A stretch of 64,000 nucleotides of DNA, taken from the NCBI GenBank assembly GCA_017473015.1, contig JAFUNP010000005.1:23024-87023 (forward strand). The letters run 5' to 3'. The stretch's first letter is position 1; each line of letters opens with the position of its first letter. This document shows, one piece after another, positions 1 through 8,249 of this stretch. The notes below the pieces were generated by a model. The model searched no databases and was not told the DNA's origin. It saw only the letters and a list, made by a program, of their open reading frames with translations. A program made the translations under genes and the position numbers. The stretch comes from Oscillospiraceae bacterium (GTDB lineage Bacteria > Bacillota > Clostridia > Oscillospirales > Ruminococcaceae).

Positions 1-1758
1 GGCAGATTTATGCGCAAAATTTTCTGTCTGGCGTGCGATTATAGCATCTTCTGCTTTTTTCATCTGCATAAATTCCCGGTCGGTGACTTTCAGCAGGTTT
101 GTCAGCGCCAGCTGCTCGTCCACGCTGTCAGTGCCGTACATGCCACAGCCGTCTGTGCCCATAACACAGGATATGCCCCGGGCCAGATAGCTTTTCAGCG
201 GATGGGTTTTCAGGTCGATAATATTGTTCAGGCGCACATTGCTGGTCAGCTGGAATTCCAGCACCACATCATGCTGTCTGATTTTTGCCAGAAGGTCTTT
301 GCCCTGTTTGCTTTTGAGGCTGGCACCGTAAAGCCCGTGACCTATGCGCATATATGGGAAGGACTGGCCTGGCAGCAGGGAGCTTTCCACCAGCTGAATG
401 GCCTTTGCCATGTTTGTTTTCAGCGAATCGTTTTCACCGGCGTGAATACGGATTGTCCAGTTTCTGTCCCGGCTGGCTATCTTTGTCACAATTTCTTTTA
501 TAACCGCTTTCAGTTCGGCAATGTCGTTGATTTCCTCACCCACAAAATCGCTGCCAACCACATACGGGTCTTTGCAGACAACCTTCAGTGCCTGCATGGC
601 CTGGGTCAGATAGTCGGAAGAGGTGATGTTTTCTTTCACCAGAGTGAGAGGAATGCGGCGTATAGCTGTCAGGAAGCGGATGTCCACTCCGGTTTCCTTT
701 TTCACCAGCGGCAGTATGCGGTGAATCTGTCCCAGCATACGCACATTTGACCGGTCCCTTTTCACCAGGGTGGTGTCGCTGATTTCCACATAGCGTATAT
801 GCTTTTTCCGGTATTCACGGCCTATCCACAGCAGAGTGTCCTCGTACAGTGTGTTTATAGCATAGTCAGGGTTGGAATTGTCCCGCAGCATTCTTTCCAG
901 ATAGCTGTGAATATCCTTGTCCTCCAGCAGGTCGGTGTTGGCCAGCCGTATTTTATAGTCAGCAGGTACACCTTTGGTAAATACATAACGGTAAAGATAC
1001 AGCTTTTCCAGATTGGTAAATACCGCCTGGGAGTCCTTGAGAATGGAAAGAGATATGCGGATTTTGTTGATATTGTCTGTGGAATTTTCTATATTCTGCA
1101 GTATCAGTGCCGCAAAGTTGATAAATGTGTTGTCATCAATTTTTCTTTCCAGATATTTGCCGGAAAGCCCGGACAGGTCTATGGTCTCTTTTACCTGCCG
1201 GCGCTGTCTGCCGATAAAAGCCTGCTGCCGGTCAGAAAGAGTCAGCCCCAGCTTTTTTATGTAGTACAGCGGGTAGCGTATCTGGTGCTTGATAGCCAGC
1301 GCGATGAGTATATCGCCGTTCAGATTGGCGTTGCCATGGGTGTGCAGGTCAGTGGTCAGCTTTACCTGCTGCGGCACATAGGATTTCAGCAGAGTTTCCC
1401 TGAATGAGTATTTATAGTCCTTTGTCTGGCTCATCAGGGTTTTGGCAATGGCAGGGATAAGGGAGTTTACTTCTACCTTTCCGTCGGGGTAGATGTTTGC
1501 CAGCTTGGTGCCGTTGATGCGCAGAATATACACACGCTGTCCGTCGCCTTTTATGTAACAGGGAATATCCCCGGTGATAACAGTCTTTCCCTGCTGTACG
1601 CTGGTGGACTGGCCGGAAATAGCCGCCAGGTTGTTTATAAGGTTGTCCGATTTGTGATTGTCGGCAAAAATGGTGTAGGAAAGGTTGTCGTTCTCCATAT
1701 CGAGGTTTACCACAATGTCCTTTTCCTTGTCCAGATATAACTTTCCGAAATAGCTCAT
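1..1758 (-). CDS. Adenosine deaminase-like amidohydrolase, long form (3' end beyond the window)
   Basis: Read by hand on the minus strand from an ATG at 1758 with an AGGTGA ribosome binding site; it is open to the window edge, so the C-terminus is missing. At least 586 residues. The hallmarks of the adenosine/AMP deaminase family are present in order: a metal-binding HTH in LTTDLHTHGN (about residues 139-141), HAGE (about 438, with the catalytic Glu), RIGHG (about 462), a TSN motif, and GTDG near residue 530 where the family usually has TDDP. About 130 residues precede the first His motif, whereas classical adenosine deaminases of about 340 residues begin almost at it. Likely role: deamination of adenosine or a related purine nucleoside in the cytoplasm. 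The substrate is not certain because of the N-terminal extension and the altered TDDP motif. Confidence 0.8.
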   Translation of the reverse strand, partial: MSYFGKLYLDKEKDIVVNLDMENDNLSYTIFADNHKSDNLINNLAAISGQSTSVQQGKTVITGDIPCYIKGDGQRVYILRINGTKLANIYPDGKVEVNSLIPAIAKTLMSQTKDYKYSFRETLLKSYVPQQVKLTTDLHTHGNANLNGDILIALAIKHQIRYPLYYIKKLGLTLSDRQQAFIGRQRRQVKETIDLSGLSGKYLERKIDDNTFINFAALILQNIENSTDNINKIRISLSILKDSQAVFTNLEKLYLYRYVFTKGVPADYKIRLANTDLLEDKDIHSYLERMLRDNSNPDYAINTLYEDTLLWIGREYRKKHIRYVEISDTTLVKRDRSNVRMLGQIHRILPLVKKETGVDIRFLTAIRRIPLTLVKENITSSDYLTQAMQALKVVCKDPYVVGSDFVGEEINDIAELKAVIKEIVTKIASRDRNWTIRIHAGENDSLKTNMAKAIQLVESSLLPGQSFPYMRIGHGLYGASLKSKQGKDLLAKIRQHDVVLEFQLTSNVRLNNIIDLKTHPLKSYLARGISCVMGTDGCGMYGTDSVDEQLALTNLLKVTDREFMQMKKAEDAIIARQTENFAHKSA

Positions 1759-1858
1759 TTTGTCACCTGCAGGTTGTTTTGATGTAAAAAGTGGTTTTGT
1801 CTGTATTTTACCATATATACTGCAAAAAGACAGCAGTAAATCATAATTTTTGTATCTT

Positions 1859-1899
1859 AAAATACAAAAAGCCATTCCCGTACTTCGGGGAATGGCTTT
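1859..1899 (-). terminator. Intrinsic terminator of the iron-sulfur protein gene
   Basis: A perfect 12-bp stem (1868-1879 with 1888-1899) and 8-nt loop, followed on the minus strand by a T-rich run down to 1859. It separates the iron-sulfur gene from the deaminase-like gene. Confidence 0.8.
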
Positions 1900-1940
1900 A
1901 CAGGTTTTCTGATTGAACTTACGGTAAACCGGCTTTTTAA

Positions 1941-2636
1941 TCACTCTTTGATTTTGCCGTCAGTTGTAACTGTTACCACAGACCATGGGATGAACTTTCC
2001 GCTGGCCTGCAGGGCTCTTTTTACTGCGTACTCCATACCGCCGCAGCAAGGAACTTCCATTCTCACTACAGTCACACTTTTAATATCGTTTCTTGCGAGA
2101 ATAGCGGTCAGCTTTTCTGCGTAATCCACACTGTCCAGTTTAGGACAGCCGATTAATGTCACGTGGTTTTTCATAAATCTGTTATGGAAATCGCCGCAGG
2201 CAAAGGCTGTGCAGTCAGCTGCTATCAACAGGTTTGCTCCGTTGAAAAACGGTGCCATAACAGGTACCAGTTTTATCTGCACAGGCCACTGTGACAGTCT
2301 GCTGCCTGTGAAAGAATCGTGGGTAATATCAGGTGCAGAGCCCTGTGGCACCGTTGTTTTCACCGCTGTACCCGGGCAGGAAAAACCGTGAACGCCTTTT
2401 TCCTTCTTTGCGGCCAGCACGGCTGCTTCGTTATATGCAGGTGCCTGGCGCATTTCAAAGGTAATGGCTCCGGTAGGGCATGCCGGCAGGCAGTCGCCCA
2501 GACCGTCACAGTAATCCTCTCTGGTCAGCTGGGCCACACCGTTAATCATTTCGATGGCTCCTTCATGGCAGGCAGCGGCGCATGCTCCGCAGCCGTTGCA
2601 TTTTTCCTGGTCTATTTTAATGATTTTTCTTATCAT
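1941..2636 (-). CDS. 4Fe-4S ferredoxin-type protein
   Basis: The start is the ATG at 2636 (MIRKIIKIDQ), preceded by GGAGTG; an in-frame ATG 18 nt upstream has no ribosome site. The protein has 231 residues. A bacterial-ferredoxin-like first half carries CNGCGACAAAC (a full CxxCxxCxxxC cluster motif) and a second, variant motif CDGLGDCLPACP, as in many clostridial 4Fe-4S proteins. The second half (about 120-231) has further cysteines (DCTAFACGDF, IGCPKL, VPCCGG) that could bind another cluster. Likely a cytoplasmic electron carrier or cluster-dependent redox protein; no partner gene is adjacent and the exact role is unknown. Confidence 0.85.
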   Translation of the reverse strand: MIRKIIKIDQEKCNGCGACAAACHEGAIEMINGVAQLTREDYCDGLGDCLPACPTGAITFEMRQAPAYNEAAVLAAKKEKGVHGFSCPGTAVKTTVPQGSAPDITHDSFTGSRLSQWPVQIKLVPVMAPFFNGANLLIAADCTAFACGDFHNRFMKNHVTLIGCPKLDSVDYAEKLTAILARNDIKSVTVVRMEVPCCGGMEYAVKRALQASGKFIPWSVVTVTTDGKIKE

Positions 2637-2750
2637 AATTTCACTCCATTTCAATTCCGGAAGAATCTTCCACGATTGTATGGAAAAGCATGGTTATGTA
2701 TTTTTCCGGAGATTTTTTCTGTAAATATACTATACCACAGCATCTACAGG

Positions 2751-2787
2751 TGTTGCAATTGCAACATTTACCATTTGAGGGTATAAT
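2751..2787 (+). promoter_or_regulatory. birA promoter overlapped by a perfect 16-bp palindrome
   Basis: The -35 TTGCAA (2759-2764) and -10 TATAAT (2782-2787) are 17 bp apart. The palindrome TGTTGCAATTGCAACA (2751-2766) covers the -35 box exactly, so a bound dimer would block RNA polymerase. The cognate protein is unknown. Confidence 0.65.
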
Positions 2788-2839
2788 ACATAATAAGAAA
2801 CGACTGCTGCGATAAAGCACAGAGCAGAGGAGAAACGGA

Positions 2840-3619
2840 ATGAATTTATCTGCGGAAAAAATAAAAGAAAAACTGCATCCGTTTTTTCACCGGGTGGAGC
2901 TGATTGACACTGCGGAAAGCACAAACACCCTGATGAAAAAAACAGCAGGACAGACCAGGCAGGGTCATGTGATAATCGCCAGACATCAGACCGGCGGCCG
3001 AGGGCGAAATGGAAGAATATTCTACAGCCGGAAAGACCGGGGAATATACCTGTCCTTTCTGCTGAAACCACAACTGGACATTCAACGGCTGCAAGGTATA
3101 ACCGCCGCGGTTGCGGTGGCTGCTGCCAGAGCAGCAGAACAGGTGTGCGGTGTGGAATGCGGTATAAAGTGGGTAAATGATATATATGTCAATGACAGAA
3201 AAATCGCAGGCATATTGTGTGAAACAGCTCTGAAACCGGGAACGGCATCGCTGGAATATCTGGTAGTTGGTCTGGGAATGAATGTATATCCGGCCGTATT
3301 GCCGCCGGATATAGCGTATACCGCCGGCTGTGTAGCTGATTACGCTGTGACGGATTTTGATGCGAATGACCTGGTTTGTGCTTTTCTGAACAATTTTTAT
3401 TCCATTTATTCCGGTTTTGAAGATAAAGGTTTTATGGAGTATTACAGACGGCACTGTGTACTCTCCGGGTGTGAAATAACCGTGCTGGAAAAGAACGGCA
3501 GCTATAGCGCAAAGGCTGTAGGAGTAGATGACCGGGGCAGACTGATAATTGAAAAGGACGGAGAAAGACAGCTTCTTTCTTCCGGGGAAATAACTGTGAG
3601 AAAAAACGGTCCTTTGTAA
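2840..3619 (+). CDS. birA: Biotin--[acetyl-CoA-carboxylase] ligase
   Basis: 259 residues. It activates biotin with ATP and attaches it to the lysine of biotin carboxyl carrier protein (AccB, encoded about 10 kb downstream in the fab operon). Visible motifs: STNT (27-30), the biotinyl-AMP loop GRGRNGR (53-59), KWVNDI (110-115) and KIAGILCE, followed by a C-terminal SH3-like domain. There is no N-terminal winged helix, so this is a monofunctional (group I) ligase that should not act as a biotin-operon repressor. It has its own promoter and terminator and stands convergent to the fab operon. Start: ATG with an AGAGGAG site just upstream. Confidence 0.95.
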   Translation: MNLSAEKIKEKLHPFFHRVELIDTAESTNTLMKKTAGQTRQGHVIIARHQTGGRGRNGRIFYSRKDRGIYLSFLLKPQLDIQRLQGITAAVAVAAARAAEQVCGVECGIKWVNDIYVNDRKIAGILCETALKPGTASLEYLVVGLGMNVYPAVLPPDIAYTAGCVADYAVTDFDANDLVCAFLNNFYSIYSGFEDKGFMEYYRRHCVLSGCEITVLEKNGSYSAKAVGVDDRGRLIIEKDGERQLLSSGEITVRKNGPL

Positions 3620-3655
3620 AATACCGTTTTTTGTCCCGTACAAAATACAGAAAAT

Positions 3656-3697
3656 AAAGAGCAACCGCCTGGTACAAAGACGGTTGCTCTTTCTTTT
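3656..3697 (+). terminator. Terminator after birA
   Basis: Stem AAAGAGCAACCG (3656-3667) pairs with CGGTTGCTCTTT (3681-3692), followed by CTTTT. Confidence 0.8.
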
Positions 3698-3821
3698 AAA
3701 AGGGATTATTCCATGAAAGGAAAGTTATTTTTATGTTTTGGGGATTACGGTTTCAGTGCCAATCTGACGGGTGGCTACTATCCGCTCTCCCAGGTGACAT
3801 AATATCAGATTATCTGATAAT

Positions 3822-4250
3822 TCAGCCTACTGCACAGGTGATTTCACCTTTTACGGCAATTTTGCCGTTTACTGTGGCCAGCACATCTGCAAAGTAAAAC
3901 CCTGCTTTCCGGTTTGTCAGGGTTACTTTCAGTGTCAGCACATCTCCGGGAACTACCTGCTGGCGGAAGGTCAGCTTGTTTATACCTGTGAAATAGCCTA
4001 TTTTGCCTTTGTTTTCTTCTTTTGACAGCAGCAGTACACAGCCCGTCTGTGCCAGGGCTTCCACTATCAGTACTCCCGGCATAACCTGCTTCTGCGGGAA
4101 ATGCCCCATAAAGTGCATCTCATTGGCGCAAACACATTTGCGGCCTATGATTGTTTTGCCGTCTTCGCTGATTTCCTCTATCCGGTCCACCAGGAGAAAG
4201 GGATATCGGTGAGGAATTATTTTCTGTATCTGGTCTGAATTGTAAAGCAT
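3822..4250 (-). CDS. fabZ: 3-hydroxyacyl-ACP dehydratase FabZ
   Basis: 142 residues, full family length. Hot-dog fold enzyme that dehydrates beta-hydroxyacyl-ACP in the elongation cycle. The signature HRYPFLLVDR (14-23) is followed by the catalytic region GHFPQKQVMPGVLIVEALAQ, with active-site His50 and Glu64. Last gene of the minus-strand operon: its ATG begins 3 nt after the fabF stop, and its GGAGGAAT ribosome site lies in the end of fabF. No FabA or FabM/FabN isomerase is present here, so unsaturated fatty acids must rely on this enzyme or on genes elsewhere. Confidence 0.97.
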   Translation of the reverse strand: MLYNSDQIQKIIPHRYPFLLVDRIEEISEDGKTIIGRKCVCANEMHFMGHFPQKQVMPGVLIVEALAQTGCVLLLSKEENKGKIGYFTGINKLTFRQQVVPGDVLTLKVTLTNRKAGFYFADVLATVNGKIAVKGEITCAVG

Positions 4251-4253
4251 GGC

Positions 4254-5492
4254 TTATTCCTCCCATTTTTTGAATATAAGTGAAGCGTTGTGGCCGCCGA
4301 AGCCCAGAGAGTTGCTCATGGCGTATCGGATGTCAGCTTTTCTGCATTCGTTTGCCACTATGTCCAGGTCACAGTCATCATCCGGATGCCGGTAGTTTAT
4401 GGTAGCCGGAACTATGCCAGTCTGCAGTGCTTTCAGTGTTATTATGGCTTCCACTGCACCGCTGGCACCCAGCAGATGACCGGTGTTTGACTTGGTGGAG
4501 GAAACCATCAGTTTGCGTGCATGGCCGCCGAAAGCTGTTTTCACCGCCAGAGTTTCTGTTTTGTCATTCAGCGGTGTGGATGTACCGTGGGCGTTTATAT
4601 AGTCTATGCTGTCAGGGGTTATGCCGGCATCCATGACAGCTTCTGTCATGGCCTTTGCGCCGCCGGAACCGTCATCCAGCGGTGCTGTGATGTGGTGTGC
4701 ATCACAGGTGGCACCATAGCCGATGATTTCGCCATAAATACGGGCACCGCGTGCCATGGCGTGGGAGTATTCCTCCAGCACCAGCATGCCTGCACCTTCG
4801 CCCATTACAAAACCGCTGCGCTGCCGGTCAAAAGGGATGCTGGCCCTGTTTTTGTCCCGGCCGGTGTGCAGTGCTCTCATGGCTGCAAAGCCCGCCACAG
4901 CCAGCGGAGTTACTGATGCCTCTGCGCCGCCGGCAAACATAATATCGCTGTAGCCGTCACGGATTTTGTGAAATGCCTCACCTATGGCATTTGAGCCTGC
5001 GGCACAGGCTGTGACTACGGCAGAGCAGTGACCTTTTGCGCCCAGGTCAATTGCCACGCTGCCGGCAGCCAGATTCACCAGTGCCATAGGGATAAAGTAC
5101 GGGGAAACGCGTGAAGCTCCGCGTTCCAGCAGATTGGTCTGGGCAGATTCGATGGTTTCTATTCCGCCTATACCGCTGCCTATAATGACACCCAATCTGT
5201 CTTTGTCCGGAACAGCCGTGTCCAGACCGGAGTCTGCCAACGCCTGCTTTGCTGCAATACGGGCAAATTGGGTGAAACGGTCATTGAATTTGAATTCACG
5301 CTTTGGAAAATATTGTTCGCTGTCCAGGTTTTTTACCTCTGCGGCCAGCTTTACCTTGTGGTCCGTTGTGTCAAAACGGGTGATAAGGTCGATGCCACAG
5401 CGGCCCTCAACTATACCTTGCCACATTTCATCAGGTGTATTTCCCACAGGTGTCACTGCGCCCATGCCGGTGATTACTACTCGTCTTTTCAT
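4254..5492 (-). CDS. fabF: 3-oxoacyl-ACP synthase II FabF
   Basis: 412 residues from the ATG at 5492, preceded by GAGGTGA; the longer reading frame from 5528 lacks a ribosome site and would overlap fabG. Thiolase-fold condensing enzyme that elongates acyl-ACP with malonyl-ACP. The catalytic triad is visible: Cys163 in TACAAGSNA, His in NAHGTSTPLND and His in KSNTGHLLGASG. It is the only elongating ketosynthase in the cluster, so it probably does all rounds after FabH. It starts 10 nt after fabG ends. Confidence 0.97.
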   Translation of the reverse strand: MKRRVVITGMGAVTPVGNTPDEMWQGIVEGRCGIDLITRFDTTDHKVKLAAEVKNLDSEQYFPKREFKFNDRFTQFARIAAKQALADSGLDTAVPDKDRLGVIIGSGIGGIETIESAQTNLLERGASRVSPYFIPMALVNLAAGSVAIDLGAKGHCSAVVTACAAGSNAIGEAFHKIRDGYSDIMFAGGAEASVTPLAVAGFAAMRALHTGRDKNRASIPFDRQRSGFVMGEGAGMLVLEEYSHAMARGARIYGEIIGYGATCDAHHITAPLDDGSGGAKAMTEAVMDAGITPDSIDYINAHGTSTPLNDKTETLAVKTAFGGHARKLMVSSTKSNTGHLLGASGAVEAIITLKALQTGIVPATINYRHPDDDCDLDIVANECRKADIRYAMSNSLGFGGHNASLIFKKWEE

Positions 5493-5502
5493 TATTTTCA
5501 CC

Positions 5503-6240
5503 TCACATCGCCATGCCGCCGTCCACATTCAGAACACAGCCTGTAATGTAGGAGGAGGCATCACCGGCCAGAAACAGCACAGCCTGTGCCACATCATCGG
5601 TGGTGCCCAGTCTTTCCAGCGGAATGTGGGACAGTATTGTCTGTTTCACATTGTCGCTGAGTACAGCTGTCATGGCGGTATCAATATATCCCGGTGCCAC
5701 GGCATTTACCCTGATACCACGGGAGGCAAATTCTTTGGCGGTTGATTTGGTAAATCCGATTATACCGGCTTTGCTGGCGGAATAGTTGGCCTGACCGGCA
5801 TTGCCGTTTATACCAACCACACTGGCCATATTTATAATAGAGCCGGATTTCTGTTTCAGCATCAGTCGGCTCACATGCTTTGTGCAGTTAAAAGTGCCTT
5901 TAAGATTTACATTTATTACACTGTCAAAATCCTTTTCGCTCATTCGCAGCAGCAGATTGTCCTTTGTGATGCCGGCGTTGTTTACCAGCACATCTATGCG
6001 TGGGAACACTGCTGTGATTTCTTTTACCATATTTTCTACTGCTGTGTAGTCTGACACATCTGCCATCACGGTCATGACCTGCACGCCCAGCTGTTCACAT
6101 TCCTGTTTTACTTCCAGGGCAGCCTGCCGGTCACCCACATAGTTTATTATTACATTGTATCCGGCCTGTGCCATAGCAATAGCCACATTTCGGCCAATTC
6201 CGCTGGCTGCGCCGGTGATAAGTGCTGTTTTGTTTTCCAT
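5503..6240 (-). CDS. fabG: 3-oxoacyl-ACP reductase FabG
   Basis: 245 residues. Short-chain dehydrogenase that reduces beta-ketoacyl-ACP with NADPH. The Rossmann glycine motif TGAASGIG lies at 9-16, NNAG at 87-90, and the Ser140-Tyr153-Lys157 triad (Y-S-A-S-K) is intact. The C-terminal YITGCVLNVDGGM is typical. The fabD stop codon is directly followed by this ATG (TAA-ATG), so the two are probably translationally coupled. Confidence 0.97.
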   Translation of the reverse strand: MENKTALITGAASGIGRNVAIAMAQAGYNVIINYVGDRQAALEVKQECEQLGVQVMTVMADVSDYTAVENMVKEITAVFPRIDVLVNNAGITKDNLLLRMSEKDFDSVINVNLKGTFNCTKHVSRLMLKQKSGSIINMASVVGINGNAGQANYSASKAGIIGFTKSTAKEFASRGIRVNAVAPGYIDTAMTAVLSDNVKQTILSHIPLERLGTTDDVAQAVLFLAGDASSYITGCVLNVDGGMAM

Positions 6241-7158
6241 TTATTTCAGAACCTCCAGTATTTTCTGTACTGACTGTGTGTTTTCTGCTGTAGAGACCGT
6301 TACATTGCGGTCAATGCGGCGTACAAAGCCTGCCAGGGTGTTCCCCGGACCTATTTCTATAAAGGTGTCTACTCCTTGTGCCAGCATATATTCCACGCTT
6401 TGCATAAAGCGGACACTGCTTTTTATCTGCTGTGTCAGCAGCTGTGGTACAGGCATCCCGCTTTCGCTGCCTGTCACATTGTATACCACAGGTATCTCCG
6501 GCTGACAGATATTGTATTCTGACAGCACATCTGCCAGCTTGCAGGAAGCGTTCTCCAGCAAAGGAGAATGAAACCGTCCGCTGACATTCAGCGGAATGGC
6601 ACGGCGTAATCCCTCTGCTTTCAGCAGCTCAACCGCCCGGTCCACTGCCCGGTTTTCGCCGGTGATTACAATTTGTCCGGGAGCGTTGTAGTTGGCTACG
6701 GAGCACATACCTTTGGCTTGTACAGCCTGACAGGCCTCCAGAATTTTTTCTTCATCCATAGCCATGACAGCCACCATTTTTGAGGTGCCGGCAGGAAGGG
6801 CATCGGCCATTATTCTGCCGCGGCGGCGTGCTATCCGGCATGCATCACCGGCAGTCATTGCCTCGGCAAAGGCCAGGGCGGAGTATTCACCCAGGCTGAG
6901 CCCTGCCACATAGTCAGGTTTTATACCGGCCTCTTTCAGAATGTTGGCGGTGGCCAGGGATGTGGCTACAATACAGCTCTGAGCGAAGGCTGTGTCATTC
7001 AGAAGCTCTGCCGGACCTTCAAAGCACAGCTTTTTCACATCAAAATCCAGGTCTATGCTGTCGTATATCTCTCTGGCCCGTGGGAAATCACGGTACAGGT
7101 CAGCACCCATGCCGATTTTCTGTGCTCCCTGGCCAGCAAATAAAAAAGCAATTTTCAT
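6241..7158 (-). CDS. fabD: Malonyl-CoA:ACP transacylase FabD
   Basis: 305 residues. Transfers malonate from CoA to AcpP. The FAGQGAQ motif is at the N-terminus, the nucleophile Ser88 lies in GLSLGE (usually GHSLGE; the L form is common in Firmicutes), and the catalytic His in SGRFHSP. Its ATG overlaps the stop of the upstream gene by one base (TAATG), and its GGAGG site lies inside that gene. Confidence 0.96.
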   Translation of the reverse strand: MKIAFLFAGQGAQKIGMGADLYRDFPRAREIYDSIDLDFDVKKLCFEGPAELLNDTAFAQSCIVATSLATANILKEAGIKPDYVAGLSLGEYSALAFAEAMTAGDACRIARRRGRIMADALPAGTSKMVAVMAMDEEKILEACQAVQAKGMCSVANYNAPGQIVITGENRAVDRAVELLKAEGLRRAIPLNVSGRFHSPLLENASCKLADVLSEYNICQPEIPVVYNVTGSESGMPVPQLLTQQIKSSVRFMQSVEYMLAQGVDTFIEIGPGNTLAGFVRRIDRNVTVSTAENTQSVQKILEVLK

Positions 7159-8249
7159 TATTTTTCCTCCTGTAACGCCTTTTCTGCCTCTGCAATCAGT
7201 TCAGTCATCAGGCTTCTTACTGTGGTGATGCCGTCAATTCTGGCTCCGTTTGTACCTGTGAACACCAGACCGTTGTCAATATTGCCACTTACCGTCTGGA
7301 TAAGGGCATCGGTTATGCAATAAGGAGTATTTCCCGGTGTGCATGGCGTCAGGCATGCCAGACAGCGCTGCACAGCTATATTACCGCGCTGTTTTGTATC
7401 GTTTATAAATTTATTTACCACTGCCCTGCCGGGAAAACCGGCCGGGCTTTGCACAATTGCTATATTCTCTGCGGTTGCTGTCACCAATGCCTGTTTAAAG
7501 GCCGGATGGGCATCGCATTCTTCGGTGGCGATAAAACGGGTGCCCATCTGCACGCCGTCTGCGCCCAGGCGGATAAAGTGAGCTACATCCGCACCGTCAT
7601 ATATACCGCCTGCCACAAACACAGGTATGTTTTTGCTGTATTTTTCGCGGTATGGCTGAAGCGCCTGCTGTACCTGGGGCAGTATCTCCTCCAGTGTCTG
7701 GCAACTGCCGGTTGCCAGGTCCTCTTTTTTAAAACCCAGATGACCGCCGGCCATACAGCCTTCTATAATCACAAAATCCGGCACGGTGGAGTAGCGTTTG
7801 TCCCAGGTGACTGAAATAAGTCTGGCAGCCTTGCCGCTGGAAACGACAGGTGCCAGCAGAATATCCGCGCCATGTGTGTATTCCGGCAGGCTGAGGGGCA
7901 GCCCTGCACCGGATATTATGGCATCTGCACCGGCGGCTACTGTGGCCTGTACCAGCTCTTTGTAATCTCTGGCGGCCACCATTATGTTTACACCCACCAG
8001 ACCCCTGCCCTGTGAAATTTCTCTTGCTTTTTTCACTTCTTCCACAATGGCCCGGCAATTGGCCCGGAGAGGATTTTTTCTGAAATCAGGGTGACGGTAG
8101 CCGGGATGTGCGGCACTGATAACTCCCATGCCGCCATTTTTCATCACATTTCCGGCCAGACCGGACAGGGATACCCCCACACCCATACCGCCCTGAATAA
8201 CAGGTATTTCCAGTGTGCGGTTTTTAATCTGTACACTTTTCAGCATCAT
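7158..8249 (-). CDS. Nitronate monooxygenase-like (FabK-related) FMN protein
   Basis: 363 residues. TIM-barrel flavoprotein of the 2-nitropropane dioxygenase/FabK superfamily: PVIQGGMGVG near the N-terminus, EGCMAGGHLG, the phosphate-binding loops VAGGIYDG and GADGVQMGTRF. It differs from the FabK next door by about 50 extra residues and a cysteine-rich C-terminal motif, CLACLTPC, which could bind a metal or cluster. Translation starts at 8249 (ATGA overlap with fabK) or at the next codon, 8246. It may act as an accessory enoyl reductase, a nitronate detoxifier or an oxidoreductase of a side product; position inside the operon argues for a lipid role, but this is inference. Confidence 0.8.
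   Translation of the reverse strand: MMLKSVQIKNRTLEIPVIQGGMGVGVSLSGLAGNVMKNGGMGVISAAHPGYRHPDFRKNPLRANCRAIVEEVKKAREISQGRGLVGVNIMVAARDYKELVQATVAAGADAIISGAGLPLSLPEYTHGADILLAPVVSSGKAARLISVTWDKRYSTVPDFVIIEGCMAGGHLGFKKEDLATGSCQTLEEILPQVQQALQPYREKYSKNIPVFVAGGIYDGADVAHFIRLGADGVQMGTRFIATEECDAHPAFKQALVTATAENIAIVQSPAGFPGRAVVNKFINDTKQRGNIAVQRCLACLTPCTPGNTPYCITDALIQTVSGNIDNGLVFTGTNGARIDGITTVRSLMTELIAEAEKALQEEK

Noticed and set aside
10..1407. Plus-strand ORFs across the deaminase-like gene
   Set aside because: They are antisense shadows of the minus-strand gene, which has the conserved motifs and a ribosome site.
3713..3802. A 29-codon ORF (MKGKLFLCFGDYG...) between birA and fabZ
   Set aside because: Ribosome site is weak, it lies behind the birA terminator without a promoter, and its sequence shows no domain or relative in the window.
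3805..3825. TATCAGA-TTA-TCTGATA palindrome just past fabZ as a fab operon terminator
   Set aside because: Short AT-rich stem and no T-run on the minus strand; too weak to call.
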